Position numbers and translations under genes: made by a program
Notes under the pieces: generated by a model
The model's database searches: none
What the model was told of the DNA's origin: nothing
Seen by the model: the letters and a program-made list of their open reading frames with translations, nothing else
Source of the DNA: Nissolia schottii
Taxonomy: Eukaryota > Streptophyta > Magnoliopsida > Fabales > Fabaceae
Reading direction: 5' to 3'
DNA length: 64,000 nucleotides
NCBI GenBank assembly: GCA_003254905.1
Contig: QANU01105760.1
Span: forward strand, 34,847-98,846
Shown: piece by piece, positions 11,596 through 23,001 of the stretch
Numbering within the stretch: the stretch's first letter is position 1
Layout of the letters: each line of letters opens with the position of its first letter

Positions 11596-14118
11596 TCATA
11601 AAATGTTTGGTGTCACTGCTATATTATCATGCTGCACCCTCCCAGTAATCTCCAAGCACAAGCCGTTGCTTAGGCTTTTGTTTGATTGTCTATCTTTAGT
11701 AGAACTCTTAGTGAATCCAAGGTCCACAAAAACGGGCTGAATCTTGAGAGTTGGATTTGGTTTAATACGGTTCACTTCCTTTTCTCCCGGGGCACGCAAT
11801 ATTCTGTTGTCAGACTGTAGGTCTGAAGCTTCATCTTCATTCAGAAGGACCTGTATAAACAGACAGCATAAGATTCTCTTTGCTGTAAACAAGCCTACTA
11901 ACATTGCTATATAATATAAGGAACAACAATGGAAAAAAGGGTGAAGAAGAAAAATGCTACTCATACTTTCAAGTTTAGGTTAAATTAGGTACAGATCACT
12001 ATAGTTAATTAATAGCATATACCCCTAAATGACATTGTCTTGCCACCTTCAAGCCTTCCATTCAGAAATAATAATAATAAATCCAAATATGTGAAAACAA
12101 AGGAAAAAACCAAGATTACTTGAAATACATCTATAGATAGCAGGCAAGGAAAGAATCACACAGTAAAAGATACTTGTTTCCAATCCTACTAATGGGATAA
12201 TTCATGTCATACTGCAGCAAATCCAACTAGTAACTTTAAGCAGGAATGTATAGCAAGAATGCAAACCTTGCGACCAACTAGATCAAAAGTCACAACAACT
12301 TTATTCCGTTTGGCTCGCTCGGCTTCTTCCATCTCCTCTTGTTTCTTCTTCAACAGTTCTTTTTCCTGAAGAAAGAAGACAAAATTGAATGACAGCCGAA
12401 AGTGTCATACAATGGTATCAGACTATCGTACGTAAACTTTAATACAAGTTGCATACAAACTACAATACCTCCTTTGACAACCAACTGTTCCCATCAATCT
12501 CATAGTAATCACTTTGATCATCAATAACTGTAGTCCGAGCAGCAGAGTTTCGATCATATTCGACAAGCCTCTTTGCATAAGCTTCAGCAGCAGCTTCAGT
12601 ATCTGACAAGACAGGCAATGTTTCTTCCAGACCAGCATATGAGCTGTCTTCTCTCAACACAAGCGCACCACAGAAATGGCAAGGCCCTTCTCCTTCTTGT
12701 TCACAGACTATTTTGCCACACGATAAGCAATTGCTGACCAGCCCGTGTCGACGTGCTTGACAAGAACATGGTCTTCCTTGCTGGAACACAATTGACCCTT
12801 TGGCCGCCTCTGCAAGTGAAACAGCTTTCCCAGCTTTCTTCTTTTTGGAATTCACTTGGTTTCCTTTTTGTGATGCCCTTGATTCACTGCTTGAAGTTGG
12901 AACCCTATTTTCCTGATTGCTGGTAACTGCATTCTTGGTTGGTTCTGCATAATTACTGTGGACTGTCACTGCTTTTGGTGCTCTCGATGATTTCTTAGTT
13001 CCACTTCCAGATGCCTCAACTGAAGGGGGTTTGACATAGGCATGTAATTTGGTAGTTGGTACATCTGACTTGGTGGTGAGTTCTGAGTGACCTCTGCGTC
13101 GTAAATATTCTTCAATCACAGACTTCCCTGCTTCCTGACCAATTATATTCTACAAAGGAAAATAAAGATATTGTAAAATCGCCTACTAAAGAAAGACATT
13201 GTAAAATTCCATTCACCAAAATAACACAGAGCCTATTGCAAGTTCCACAACCATAATTCATTCAATCATTCCTTATTAACATGTATGCATGGTAACAATG
13301 TTCAAACAATTCATCCTCAAAGTTAAGTATGTCCTTCTAAATCGATGATTGATTTACTAATAATCTACGTGAAAGCCTTATGTCTTAGGTTATCAATGAG
13401 CTAAATGTTTGTGATTTTAATTTGTATTAGCTCGCGTTGAGCTAAACAGCAGATGCTACCAGGACATGATGAATTATGTAGGCACGGTCTGGATTTTGAC
13501 CCCGGAAGAAAACTGACATAAGAGGTTCTATAATTGAAAAAGTCTCATGTCTGGGGTTTCCAATAGATGAAAAAGCGCTCCTGAATCTGACTTGTACAGG
13601 CCAAATTATGAGCTAAACCACGATGGTTGACAACAAGGTTATGGATATTGCATCACAAGTCCTTGTAATAATCAAAATTGTACATAATCAATGCCCTACT
13701 TTATTCGCCTAGTTTTGATTTCCACCAAAAAGAAAACATCCGAGTGACCCACGAATTAGTATCTAATACTTGTGCAGGTTCTCAAACCCTAGAGGTCTCT
13801 CTGCGGTCACTTGTAGAACGAACTTCGAATTGTAATCACGCAAGTCACGCAAAAACCCCAAATTTGCATACATCAAATTCGTCATTAAAGCAAATCCATA
13901 TCCTGCTGAAAAGAAAATTAAGGAAAAAGTAAAATACACAGAGAGAAGAGAAAGGAAAGAGAGGTTACGTCAAGATACTCCTTGGCATCTCGCGGTTCAG
14001 CAAGGTCGCAGTAAGAAACAAGCCCTTTTATGATCTCTTCGTCCAACCCCAACCCCGTCTCTACCTTCGAGCACAGCTCCACCAGCGCCTTCTCCAGCCA
14101 CTCCCGCGCCGATTCCAT
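11596..14118 (-). CDS. TRIP4: activating signal cointegrator 1 (ASC-1/TRIP4) homologue, zf-C2HC5
   Basis: Homologue of TRIP4/ASC-1, a component of the ASC-1 complex linked to transcription coactivation and to rescue of stalled ribosomes in animals (family knowledge; plant role little known). Four GT-AG exons: 13969-14118, 12469-13149, 12267-12365 and 11596-11850, giving 394 residues. The zinc-finger ligands are visible: Cys178, Cys180, His185, Cys191, Cys194, Cys199, Cys207 and Cys210, exactly the C2HC5 pattern (PCSCQARRHGLVSNCLSCGK at its core). The N-terminus (MESAREWLEKALVELCSKVE) is helical; residues about 75-160 are Ser/Lys-rich linker. A charged helix with KELLKKKQEEMEEAERAKR follows the finger. 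No ASCH domain, present at the C-terminus of the animal protein, is seen. The gene is divergent from the PPR gene at 14296, with only 177 bp between start codons. Confidence 0.93.
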
Positions 14119-14295
14119 CTCTCTCTCTCTCTCTCTCGCTACATACTTCGCGGATCCAAAATCGTTTATATATAAGCGCGGCTATGATCTTGCCACGTGG
14201 ACAACCACGCACCCCACCCAGTCATGACGTGGCAATCACCCTCGGAATTTCATCTTCTGCAAATTTCTAGGGTTCTTCTTCATCTTTTTCTTCTG
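14119..14295. promoter_or_regulatory. compact bidirectional promoter between ASC-1 and PPR genes
   Basis: 177 bp separate the two start codons. It contains a palindromic G-box CCACGTGG (14193-14200), a near-symmetric TATATATAA (about 14167-14175) readable on either strand, and a (CT)n tract beside the ASC-1 start (about 14119-14138), typical of plant 5' leaders. A 'tctagggtt' motif precedes the PPR start. Shared control is inferred from spacing. Confidence 0.6.
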
Positions 14296-16632
14296 ATGAG
14301 TCGCGCTCTGCTTCCCAAGCACGTCACCGCGGTGGTGAACACCCAAAAGGACCCTCTGAAAGCGCTGGAGATGTTCAACTCGGCGAAGGCCGAGGAAGGC
14401 TTCAAGCACACCCTTTCCACCTACAAGTGCATGGTGCAGAAGCTGGGCCTCCACGGAGAGTTCGAGAAGATGGAGAGCCTTCTCTCGGAGATGCGATTGA
14501 ACCTCGACAACGCCGCTCTGGAAGGCGCGTACGTGGAGGCAATGCGGAGCTACGGGAGGAGAGGGAAGGTTCTGGAAGCCGTGGACACGTTCGAGCGCAT
14601 GGACCTCTTCAACTGCGACCCTTCGGTTCACTCCTACAACGCCATCATGAACATCCTCGTGGAGCACGGGTACTTCCACCAGGCGCACAAGGTTTACATG
14701 AGGATGAGGGATAGAGGGGTGTGTTCCGATGTGTGCACCTACACCGTAAGGATCAAGTCCTTCTGTAGGACTAAAAGGCCCCACGCTGCTCTCAGGCTCC
14801 TGAAGAACATGCATTCCATGGGGTGCGACTCCAATGCTGTTGCGTATTGCTCTGTCGTGGAAGGGTTCTATGAATGTGAATCTTTTGTTGAGGCGCGCGA
14901 GGTGTTCGATGAAATGCTTGTGAGGGGTTTGTGTCCTGATGTCGCCACTTTTAACAAGCTCGTGCACAGGCTTTGTAAGAAGGGTCAGGTTGGGGAGAGT
15001 GAGAGGGTTCTTGACAAGGTTTTGAAGAGAGGGGTTTCGCCCAACTTGTTCACGTTCAATATATTCATACAGGGGCTTTGTAATGGAGGTGCTCTTGATG
15101 GGGCTGTTAGGTTGCTCGGCGGTGCGTCCAGGGAAGGTTTGAGCCCTGATGTTGTCACCTATAACACGTTGATTTGTGGGCTGTGTCGGAATTCTCGGGT
15201 TGTGGAAGCTGAGGGGTACTTGCATAAGATGGTTAATGGTGGGTTTGAGCCTGATGGTTTCACCTATAATAGTATCATTGATGGGTACTGCAAGGCCGGG
15301 ATGGTACAGGATGCTAATAGGATCCTGAAGGATGCAGTTTTTAAGGGATTCCAGCCTGATGAGTTTACTTATTGTTCCTTGATAAATGGGTTGTGCAAGG
15401 ATGGTGATCCTGATCATGCCATGGCCGTCTTTAGGGAGGGAATTGGGAAGGGTTTGAGGCCAAGCATTGTTGTTTACAATACCCTGATTAAAGGGTTGTC
15501 TCAGCAGGGTCTGATTTTGCCGGCTTTGCAGTTGATGAATGAGATGGCAAAGAATGGCTGCAACCCCAACATGTGGACTTATAATTTAGTCATAAATGGC
15601 CTGTGCAAGATGGGTTGTGTATCTGATGCCAGTGATCTTGTCAACGACTCTATTGCCAATGGGTGCCTCCCGGACATTTTTACCTTTAATACTTTGATTG
15701 ATGGCTACTGTAAACAGTTGAAGCTACACAGTGCAGTTGAGCTGGTAAATACAATGTGGAGCCAAGGTGTGAGTCCTGATGTTATCACATACAACACTTT
15801 GTTGAATGGGCTCTGCAAGGCGTCAAAGACTGACGAAGTAATGGAGATTTTCAAGGCAATGGCAGAGAAGGGATGCGCTCCAAACATAATTACATACAAC
15901 ATTATCATAGAGAGCCTTTGCAAAAATATGAAAGTAAATGAAGCTGTAGATTTGCTTGGGGAAATGAAAAGCAAGGGTTTGACCCCTGATGTGGTTAGTT
16001 TAGGTACATTGATCACTGGGTTCTGTAAGACTGGGGATCTTGATGGTGCTTACCGGTTATTTAGAAGGATGGAAAACCTATATAGTGTTTTTCATACAAC
16101 AGCAACATATAACATCATAATTAGTGCATTTTCTGAGCAGCTCAATATGGATATGGCAGTAAAGCTCTTTTCTGAGATGAAGCAAAATGGCTGTGACCCA
16201 GACAGCTATACTTATCGGGTCATGATTGATGGCTTTTGCAAAACGGGAAATGTTACTGACGGATACGATCTTCTGTTGGAAAATATTGAAAAGGGGTTTA
16301 TTCCGTCACTAACATCATTGGGACGGGTTTTAAATTGTCTTTGCGTGGAGCACAAGGTACACGAAGCAGTTGGTATCATCCACCTTATGATAAGAAAGGG
16401 CATTGTCCCGGATATTGTAAATACAATCTTTGAAGCTGATAAAAAGGTGATAGCAGCACCCAAGATTGTGGTAGAAGATTTGTTGAAGAAAGGTCACATA
16501 ACTTACCATGCCTATGAGCTACTATATGATGGCATTAGAGACAAAAAGATACTTAGGAAAACACTCCCAACTGCGAAATATCATCATCGTCGTCATCATC
16601 ATCGAGGGGCCAGGTCAGCAGCTGTTGTTTAA
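14296..16632 (+). CDS. P-class pentatricopeptide repeat protein, At1g74580-like
   Basis: An RNA-binding PPR protein of the P class, expected to act in an organelle on specific transcripts (family knowledge; target unknown). One exon of 778 residues, as usual for plant PPR genes. I use the Met at 14296, where MSRALLPKHVTAV aligns with the known start of At1g74580; an in-frame ATG at 14197 lies on the promoter G-box and is unlikely. Tandem 35-residue repeats run from about residue 35 to 690, with the P-class signature TYNxLIxGLCK seen many times (VVTYNTLICGLCRNS, DVITYNTLLNGLCKASK, FTYNSIIDGYCKAGM). I count roughly 19. The C-terminal part, PDIVNTIFEADKKVIAAPK then LLKKGHITYHAYELL, is a non-repeat tail shared with the Arabidopsis protein, followed by a His/Arg-rich end (about 760-772). 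There is no E or DYW extension. Confidence 0.95.
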   Translation: MSRALLPKHVTAVVNTQKDPLKALEMFNSAKAEEGFKHTLSTYKCMVQKLGLHGEFEKMESLLSEMRLNLDNAALEGAYVEAMRSYGRRGKVLEAVDTFERMDLFNCDPSVHSYNAIMNILVEHGYFHQAHKVYMRMRDRGVCSDVCTYTVRIKSFCRTKRPHAALRLLKNMHSMGCDSNAVAYCSVVEGFYECESFVEAREVFDEMLVRGLCPDVATFNKLVHRLCKKGQVGESERVLDKVLKRGVSPNLFTFNIFIQGLCNGGALDGAVRLLGGASREGLSPDVVTYNTLICGLCRNSRVVEAEGYLHKMVNGGFEPDGFTYNSIIDGYCKAGMVQDANRILKDAVFKGFQPDEFTYCSLINGLCKDGDPDHAMAVFREGIGKGLRPSIVVYNTLIKGLSQQGLILPALQLMNEMAKNGCNPNMWTYNLVINGLCKMGCVSDASDLVNDSIANGCLPDIFTFNTLIDGYCKQLKLHSAVELVNTMWSQGVSPDVITYNTLLNGLCKASKTDEVMEIFKAMAEKGCAPNIITYNIIIESLCKNMKVNEAVDLLGEMKSKGLTPDVVSLGTLITGFCKTGDLDGAYRLFRRMENLYSVFHTTATYNIIISAFSEQLNMDMAVKLFSEMKQNGCDPDSYTYRVMIDGFCKTGNVTDGYDLLLENIEKGFIPSLTSLGRVLNCLCVEHKVHEAVGIIHLMIRKGIVPDIVNTIFEADKKVIAAPKIVVEDLLKKGHITYHAYELLYDGIRDKKILRKTLPTAKYHHRRHHHRGARSAAVV

Positions 16633-17322
16633 GAAACTGAAGCCATGACCTATCTGCTTTGATTTATGGACCATAAATAAATAAAGGAGATATAAAGAGG
16701 AACAGAACTGTCAAGGAACCTAGACATGATTACACTATGATAAGAACATCACTAACCTCTATCATTCTCGCACTCTCCTTACCAGATTTGAATACTCTAA
16801 AGCGCGATATCTCGCATTAGAAGATAAAGTGAAGAATGTTACCTATTTATAAGTTATTGATCTAATAGTGAAATTTCTCGCTTTAGAGGATTCTTGAAGT
16901 TGTTGGAAGGAACATCAAGAGTATGATGTGTGTTGCTTCTAACTCCCCTAACAAGCCACGTAATAAACAATTTTGACCATCACTTTGTGTGACAATGTTT
17001 TTTCTTTAATAATTATATTAATTGCAATGATGTTTGAACTTGATACCTCGTACATTCTCCCTAGACCCTTTCCCACTACACCAATCTTAGGGGCTTCTTT
17101 GTGTGGCAATTTGTAGGAAGAAAATTTTTTCTTCCCTTTCTTTTGTAATATTACTCAAGAAATAAAATAAAAACAATATTTAAATTTTTAATAACAAAAT
17201 TATTTAATGTGAAGTGTTCTTAACACACAATATTTCATCAAAATCTGCACCTGACTGCATCATTTATGTCAATTATATAAGCTGTTGTTTCTTCCCTCTG
17301 TTAACAGAGGAATGAAGAACTG
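16633..17322. other. intergenic between the two PPR genes
   Basis: Holds the 3' flank of the first PPR gene and the 5' flank of the second. AT-rich, with no further gene recognised. A tiny upstream frame lies at 17312-17323 (see findings). Confidence 0.4.
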
Positions 17323-19254
17323 ATGAACAGCATCGAACAGCGATGGATTTCATTGCTGAGCAAGTGCAGCAACCTCAAACCCACCAAGCAAGTCCACGCC
17401 CAAATCTACACAACCGGCCTTCACGGCGACCCCATTGTCTTCGGGAAGCTCCTCCTCCACTGCGCCGTTTCCATCTCCGACGCCCTCAGCTACGCTCGCC
17501 GCCTCTTCCGCCACTTCCCCAACCCCGACACCTTCATGCATAACACTCTCATTCGCGCGCTTGCGCTCTCCGAATCCCCTCAAAATTCTCTTCACCCCTT
17601 CATCCAAATGTGCCGCCAAAAGACCCTTCTCCCGGATAGCTTCTCTTTCGCCTTTGCGCTCAAAGGGGTCGCTAACTGCGCGCACCTCAGAGCTGGCGTT
17701 CAGTTGCACTGTCAAGCCTTGTGCCATGGCTTCAATACCCATGTTTTTGTTGGGACAACCTTGATCAGCATGTACGCGGAATGCGGGGATTCTGAGTGTG
17801 CAAGACAGGTGTTTGAGGAAATGCCTGAACCAAACGTTGTCACGTGGAACGCTGTTGTCACCGCGTGTTTTAGGTGTGGGGATGTTGGGGGTGCATTAGA
17901 TGTGTTTGAACGGATGCCCATTAGGAATTTGACCTCTTGGAATGTGGTGCTTGCTGGTTGCGCCAAAGCAGGTGAGCTTGAGTTGGGAAGAAAAGTTTTT
18001 TCTGAGATGCACCTGAAGGATGATGTATCTTGGAGCACTATGATTGCTGGGTTTGCTCACAGCGGTTGTTTTGACGAGGCTTTTGGGTTTTTCAGGGAGT
18101 TGCTGCGCGAGGGCATCAGGCCAAATGAGGTGAGCCTTACTGGGGTGTTGTCTGCTTGTGCACAAGCCGGGGCATTTGAGTTTGGGAAGATTTTACATGG
18201 GTTTATGGAGAAATCTTGGTTTCTTCATATTGTTTCGGTGAATAATGCTCTGATAGATACCTACTCGAAGTGTGGGAATGTGGCAATGGCTAGGTTGGTG
18301 TTTCAGAATGTGCCAGTGGCAAGGAGCGTTGTGACTTGGACGTCAATGATAGCAGGCTTTGCAATGCATGGTCATGGAGAAGAGGCAATAAAGCTTTTTC
18401 ATGAGATGGAAGAGTGTGGAGTTAGGCCGGATGGTATTACGTTCATCTCTCTGCTATATGCTTGTAGTCATAGTGGCTTGGTTGAACAGGGGTGTACTTA
18501 TTTTTCTATGATGAAGAGTGTGTATGGTATTGAACCTGCTATTGAGCATTATGGTTGTATGGTTGATCTGTATGGTCGAGCTGCTAGGTTGCAAAAGGCC
18601 TATGAATTTGTATGTCAAATGCCAATTTCACCAAACGCAATCATTTGGAGGACTCTCCTAGGGGCTTGCAGCATTCATGGTAATATTGAACTGGCAGAGC
18701 TTGTGAAAGCAAGGCTTGCTGAAATGGATCCAAACAACTCCGGTGACCATGTATTACTCTCAAATGTTTATGCCGTTGCTGGGAAATGGAAGGATGTTGC
18801 CAGCATAAGAAGAATGATGACTGAACGGAGCATTAAAAAAACACCTGGTTGGAGCATGATTGAAATTGACAAAGTCATTTATGGTTTTGTGGCAGGTGAA
18901 AAGCCTAACGAGGTTACAGAAGAGGCTCATGGTAAACTGAGGGAAATCATGCTGAGACTCAGAGCAGAAGTAGGTTATGCGCCACAAGTAAGGAGTGTCT
19001 TGCACGATATTGAAGAGGAAGAAAAAGAATATTCAGTGTCTAAGCACAGTGAGAAGCTTGCTGCAGCTTTTGGAATAGCAAAACTTCCTAAGGGAAGGGT
19101 TTTAAGAATAGTGAAGAACCTGAGGGTTTGTGGGGACTGCCATACTGTCATGAAGCTGATTTCTAAAGTTTATCAAGTAGAAATCATTGTTAGAGATAGA
19201 AGCCGCTTCCACTCGTTCAAAGATGGTTTCTGTTCTTGCAGAGATTACTGGTGA
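17323..19254 (+). CDS. DYW-class PPR protein (organelle RNA editing factor), At1g74630-like
   Basis: PLS-class PPR protein with a complete DYW deaminase-like domain, expected to direct C-to-U editing in plastids or mitochondria (family knowledge; target unknown). One exon of 643 residues, the length I recall for At1g74630. Repeats of P, L and S type run from about residue 40 to 470 ([63 protein letters not shown]). An E/E+ region follows ([37 protein letters not shown]). The DYW domain (about 549-643) keeps the zinc and catalytic signature: [10 protein letters not shown] supplies HxE, and VCGDCH supplies CxxC. The chain ends exactly in DYW. The first 20 residues are not strongly transit-peptide-like, so the compartment is not decided. 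Confidence 0.95.
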   Translation: MNSIEQRWISLLSKCSNLKPTKQVHAQIYTTGLHGDPIVFGKLLLHCAVSISDALSYARRLFRHFPNPDTFMHNTLIRALALSESPQNSLHPFIQMCRQKTLLPDSFSFAFALKGVANCAHLRAGVQLHCQALCHGFNTHVFVGTTLISMYAECGDSECARQVFEEMPEPNVVTWNAVVTACFRCGDVGGALDVFERMPIRNLTSWNVVLAGCAKAGELELGRKVFSEMHLKDDVSWSTMIAGFAHSGCFDEAFGFFRELLREGIRPNEVSLTGVLSACAQAGAFEFGKILHGFMEKSWFLHIVSVNNALIDTYSKCGNVAMARLVFQNVPVARSVVTWTSMIAGFAMHGHGEEAIKLFHEMEECGVRPDGITFISLLYACSHSGLVEQGCTYFSMMKSVYGIEPAIEHYGCMVDLYGRAARLQKAYEFVCQMPISPNAIIWRTLLGACSIHGNIELAELVKARLAEMDPNNSGDHVLLSNVYAVAGKWKDVASIRRMMTERSIKKTPGWSMIEIDKVIYGFVAGEKPNEVTEEAHGKLREIMLRLRAEVGYAPQVRSVLHDIEEEEKEYSVSKHSEKLAAAFGIAKLPKGRVLRIVKNLRVCGDCHTVMKLISKVYQVEIIVRDRSRFHSFKDGFCSCRDYW

Positions 19255-20041
19255 TAGAGGTGATTGATCAAGTTGTTATCTTGATTGCTATAGTTTCATA
19301 AGGAAAAGGAAAATAAACAAGTATTGCCCGAATGCCAGATTTTCACCGACTGGATGCTTCCGACATGACAAGGATTGACATTTATGATGGTGGTGGTTTG
19401 ATAGTATGGCTCCCAGAGAAACATTTAGTTGCTGTGTCAGAGAGTTAATTAAAAACAATTACAACGATGAGTATAGAGTATTTACAGAGCTACAATCTAA
19501 ACGCTACAATTGATTGTCATCATCTACCAGTGTCCTCAGCCTTGTTCTGATCATCCAGATCAAGAAAACTTACTTTCCAGGACTTCATACCATTTTCATT
19601 CATATTGTGTATGTAAACAATCTACTCAACTGATGGGATCGGGATAAATAATTAAAAGTCGATTTGAATGGCCTTCAAATAAAAATAAAAATAAAAAAGA
19701 ATTTGGAGCTATAAGAGAGTCAATGTATTTTCTCACCAAGAATTTACACGTGTTAGATATGTTTTCTCACAAAAGAAAAATAAAAGTGGAAGAGGTTAAG
19801 TAACGTGGAATGAGCAGGATGGAAAGAAGGGTTTGGGGCCAAGTGATATTTCGAAAATAAAATGGGATAGTAAATGTAATATTGAAAGATGATGTGATGG
19901 TTGATAGATTTTCTACCCCGGGGACCAAAAAATCTCACCAATTGGTTCCTTCCTTCCTTTGGTCCTAAAGAGTTGTTAAAGCCTCCGTCTTGGACTCTAA
20001 TTCTCTCTCTCTCTCTCTGTTCTGCATCCTCTAACTCTGCA
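19255..20041. other. intergenic: DYW-PPR 3' flank and hydrolase promoter
   Basis: AT-rich, with no gene recognised. A (CT)n tract at about 20000-20018 just before the hydrolase start is probably in its 5' leader. Confidence 0.4.
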
Positions 20042-23001
20042 ATGGCGCTCTCTGCAACATTTACGGCCCCTTCACCTCCAAGCTTCAACCTTTACGCCAA
20101 AATTCGCAGACCCATTTTCTCTCACTCCCCCAACCCCCTCAATATTCGCGCTTCCACCACTCTAGACTATTCCAACGTCTCTGCCAACCAAAAACCCTCC
20201 CCTTTGAAGGTAACAACACAACGATTTTCCCCTTTAGCTCTAATTTGTTTTTATTTCATTATTGGTAGTTTTGTTCTCCACTAAATTGTTTTCCTTCTTT
20301 GATTTCTTTTGGCAATTGCCTTCCATTTTAATTTTGATTGAAATTCGGATACCATTTTTTACTGTGCATGCAATTTTACTGAAGCTTGTGTCACTCATAA
20401 TTTGCACCGTTTCTTTCCCTCACGCATGAATCAGACTAGTAATTGAACCATTGAAATTTGGAATTTTGGCTGCCTTTTATAATTGTGCATATAAAATTTC
20501 AAAGACCTGTGTCACTCATAATTGGTACCATTTCCTGCCCTAATGCATGAATCAGACTAGTAACTGGCAGTGGAAATTCAAGGACAACTCTATAAACATA
20601 TATTATGAGGAACATGGGAAGGAGGCTGCGGAGCCTTCTCAAAATATATTGATGATGCCAACAATTTCTGATGTCAGCACTGTCGAGGAATGGAGGGTAG
20701 TGGCTGGAGACATTGCTCGGCATAATGGCAATGTCAATTGGCGTGCAACTATTGTTGATTGGCCTGGTCTCGGTTACTCCGATCGCCCAAAGATTGATTA
20801 CAGTGCTGATGTCTTGGAGAAATTTCTGGTTGATTTCATCAATTCACCCAGTGGACCAATAAAACAACAGCCAGGTACTGGTGGAGGGCATTTTATTTTA
20901 TAATTATTTTCAGTTAACAGTTAAAATTAGATTGTGCGTTACAGTTTTGTACTGTATTTGTTTAATCATTTCAAATCATCATAGTATAATAGCAAGGTTG
21001 CAATTGTTAGTTATGTCTTTATCAGACTTATAATTGATTCCATATTTTCTTGTTTTGAGCAATTTTAATTATTTTCTCTGTTGCTGTGTGCTTTTTTAGC
21101 TAATGAGTTTAGAAACTAGAATCCAGTAATGTTCACAATGTTGGATTGTGTGTATGAGAACTTTCACTAAGTCAGTCCTTTATGTTGCTTTTGGAAGGAA
21201 GATATAATCCCTTACCAGCTTACCATGGCTTCTGAGAGTTTTGGCGCTTTTTCCATGATTGCTGGGCATGAGAAACCTAGCTAGATAGCACCTGTTTCGT
21301 TCTAGCTGGTGCTAGGAAAATGTGAAGGTCTTTAGACAGTAAACTAAGGGATAACCTGATCCTATTAGTATTTTTTTTCTTCCATGTTTTTTCTATTGTA
21401 TTATTGAATACTTACGCCAATCATGATACTTCAGGTGAATTGTGGGAGCAATGTGTTGGGTCGTTTTTGGGACCTAACAACCAAGAACAAATAATAAGGA
21501 TTTGGTAAGTAAAATTGGATATTATTGAATCAAATCAAGAGGCTGGTTCCTCTTCAAGGGCTAGTTCCCTCAACAACTCAATAATAAATCTATCCCCTAA
21601 CCTAAGGAGGATACTCCTATTTATAATAGTTTTTATACCTAATTTTACTCCTAAGATAACAACTAGATAAATGCTAACAATTAAAGATAAACTAATAAAG
21701 ATCAAATAGATAAACTAATTAATAAAGATAAAATAGATAAACTAACTAGTTGTTTTCTTATCCTTCCTAGTATAAACTTTCCATATTAAGGGGGCTTTTC
21801 TCTGATCCTAACACAATGTGTGTTTCATGTTTATCCATTGATTGTCTTTGGCTTGCATTGTTTCTTCCAGAATGTATTATTTTTTTCCGTGAGCAATTGA
21901 ATATGTCCTGTCATGGATTGTTATTGATTAGTATTTATGACTAACATTGTCCATGTTAAACTAGAAAATGATTTGATAATTTTTGGAGGAGGGCATGCTG
22001 CATCAATAGTAGTCCGTGCTGCAAAAAAGGGTCTGGTCAAGCCCAAAGCTATAGCTGCGGTTGCACCAACTTGGGCTGGTCCCCTTCCTATTGTGTTTGG
22101 TCGAGACTCCAGCATGGAAACAAGGTATTGTTATGCCCCCTTTTTTCAGTGGTCATACACTTTCCTTATTGTATTGCTAATCTCTAAAGAAAGCAAAGCA
22201 AATTTAACCTGATGATCTTAAACATTCCCCAATTGAAATTTTAAAATAAATAACTTTGGAATCAACTTCTTTGCGGTTGATGAGGCAATAAAAGGAAATA
22301 ATGCTATATTTCTTAATTATATCCGCCCATGTAACTGCTCGTTCTTGGTAACAGGGTAACTCGGTGTTCTTGCAAAAATCTTCTCATTTTCCTCTTCTCT
22401 ACCATAATTTGTTCGATTTGTCCATGGAAAGTTAGAATTCAAATTGAAAGTATATATCACTAACTACCAGATCAAATTGTTGCACAGTATAATATAACTT
22501 AGTTCTTTCTCTCTTTCTCTAAAACTTTACAGGTATGGTCTTCTGAGAGGCACCTTGAAGGCTCCTGCAGTTGGCTGGATGATGTATAACATGCTTGTCA
22601 GCAATGAGAACGCTATCCAATCTCAGTACAAATCCCACGTATACTCTAACCCAGATAACGTGACTCCTGGAATCGTGGAAAGCAGATACGCATTGACAAA
22701 ACGAAAAGGAGCACGCTACTTGCCCGCCGCTTTCTTGACTGGGGAACTAGACCCCGTAACATCACGCGAAGAGTTCCTCGAACTCTTCGCAGGTTTGGAA
22801 GGAAAGACACCAGTCCTGGTTGTATCAACCAAAGGAGCTCCCAAGAGGTCTAAGGCCGAGATGGAAGCTCTAAAGGGAGCTAAAGGGGTGAGCAAGTTTG
22901 TTGAGGTGCCGGGTGCTCTTCTTCCACAAGAGGAGTATCCTGCTGTAGTTGCTGAAGAGCTTTATCAGTTTTTGCTAGAAAACTTTGGCTCTTTGGCTTA
23001 A
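20042..23001 (+). CDS. plastid-targeted alpha/beta-hydrolase-fold protein, At1g74640-like, triad apparently degenerate
   Basis: Four GT-AG exons: 20042-20209, 20556-20874, 21965-22124 and 22533-23001, giving 371 residues. The N-terminus (MALSATFTAPSPPSFNLYAK) is Ser/Thr/Pro-rich without acidic residues, like a chloroplast transit peptide; the mature part begins near residue 57. Fold landmarks include VDWPGLGYSDRP (oxyanion-loop region), IIFGGGHAAS at the nucleophile elbow, FLTGELDPVTSREEF (Asp289 near the usual acid position) and VEVPGALLPQEEYP where the catalytic His normally sits. The elbow reads G-G-H-A-A, so His173 replaces Ser, and Ala344 stands where GH is expected. From memory the Arabidopsis protein has the same elbow, so this is not a sequencing fault. 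Activity is therefore doubtful; a structural or binding role is possible. Intron 2 holds a solo LTR. Confidence 0.92.
21454..21813. mobile_element. solo LTR, probably Ty1-copia, in hydrolase intron 2
   Basis: A 360-bp segment starting TGTTGGGTCG and ending GATCCTAACA, so it has TG...CA ends with a short inverted repeat. It is flanked by the 5-bp direct repeat caatg (21449-21453 and 21814-21818). No internal retroelement sequence lies beside it, so the body was lost by LTR recombination. Copia assignment is from general LTR style only. Confidence 0.85.

Noticed and set aside
14197..14295. In-frame upstream ATG extending the P-class PPR protein by 33 residues
   Set aside because: It overlaps the promoter G-box and the extension has no homology; the Met at 14296 aligns with the known plant start.
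14236..15417. 393-codon open frame antisense to the PPR gene
   Set aside because: Mirror of the PPR coding sequence; codon bias of the sense gene leaves the complement open.
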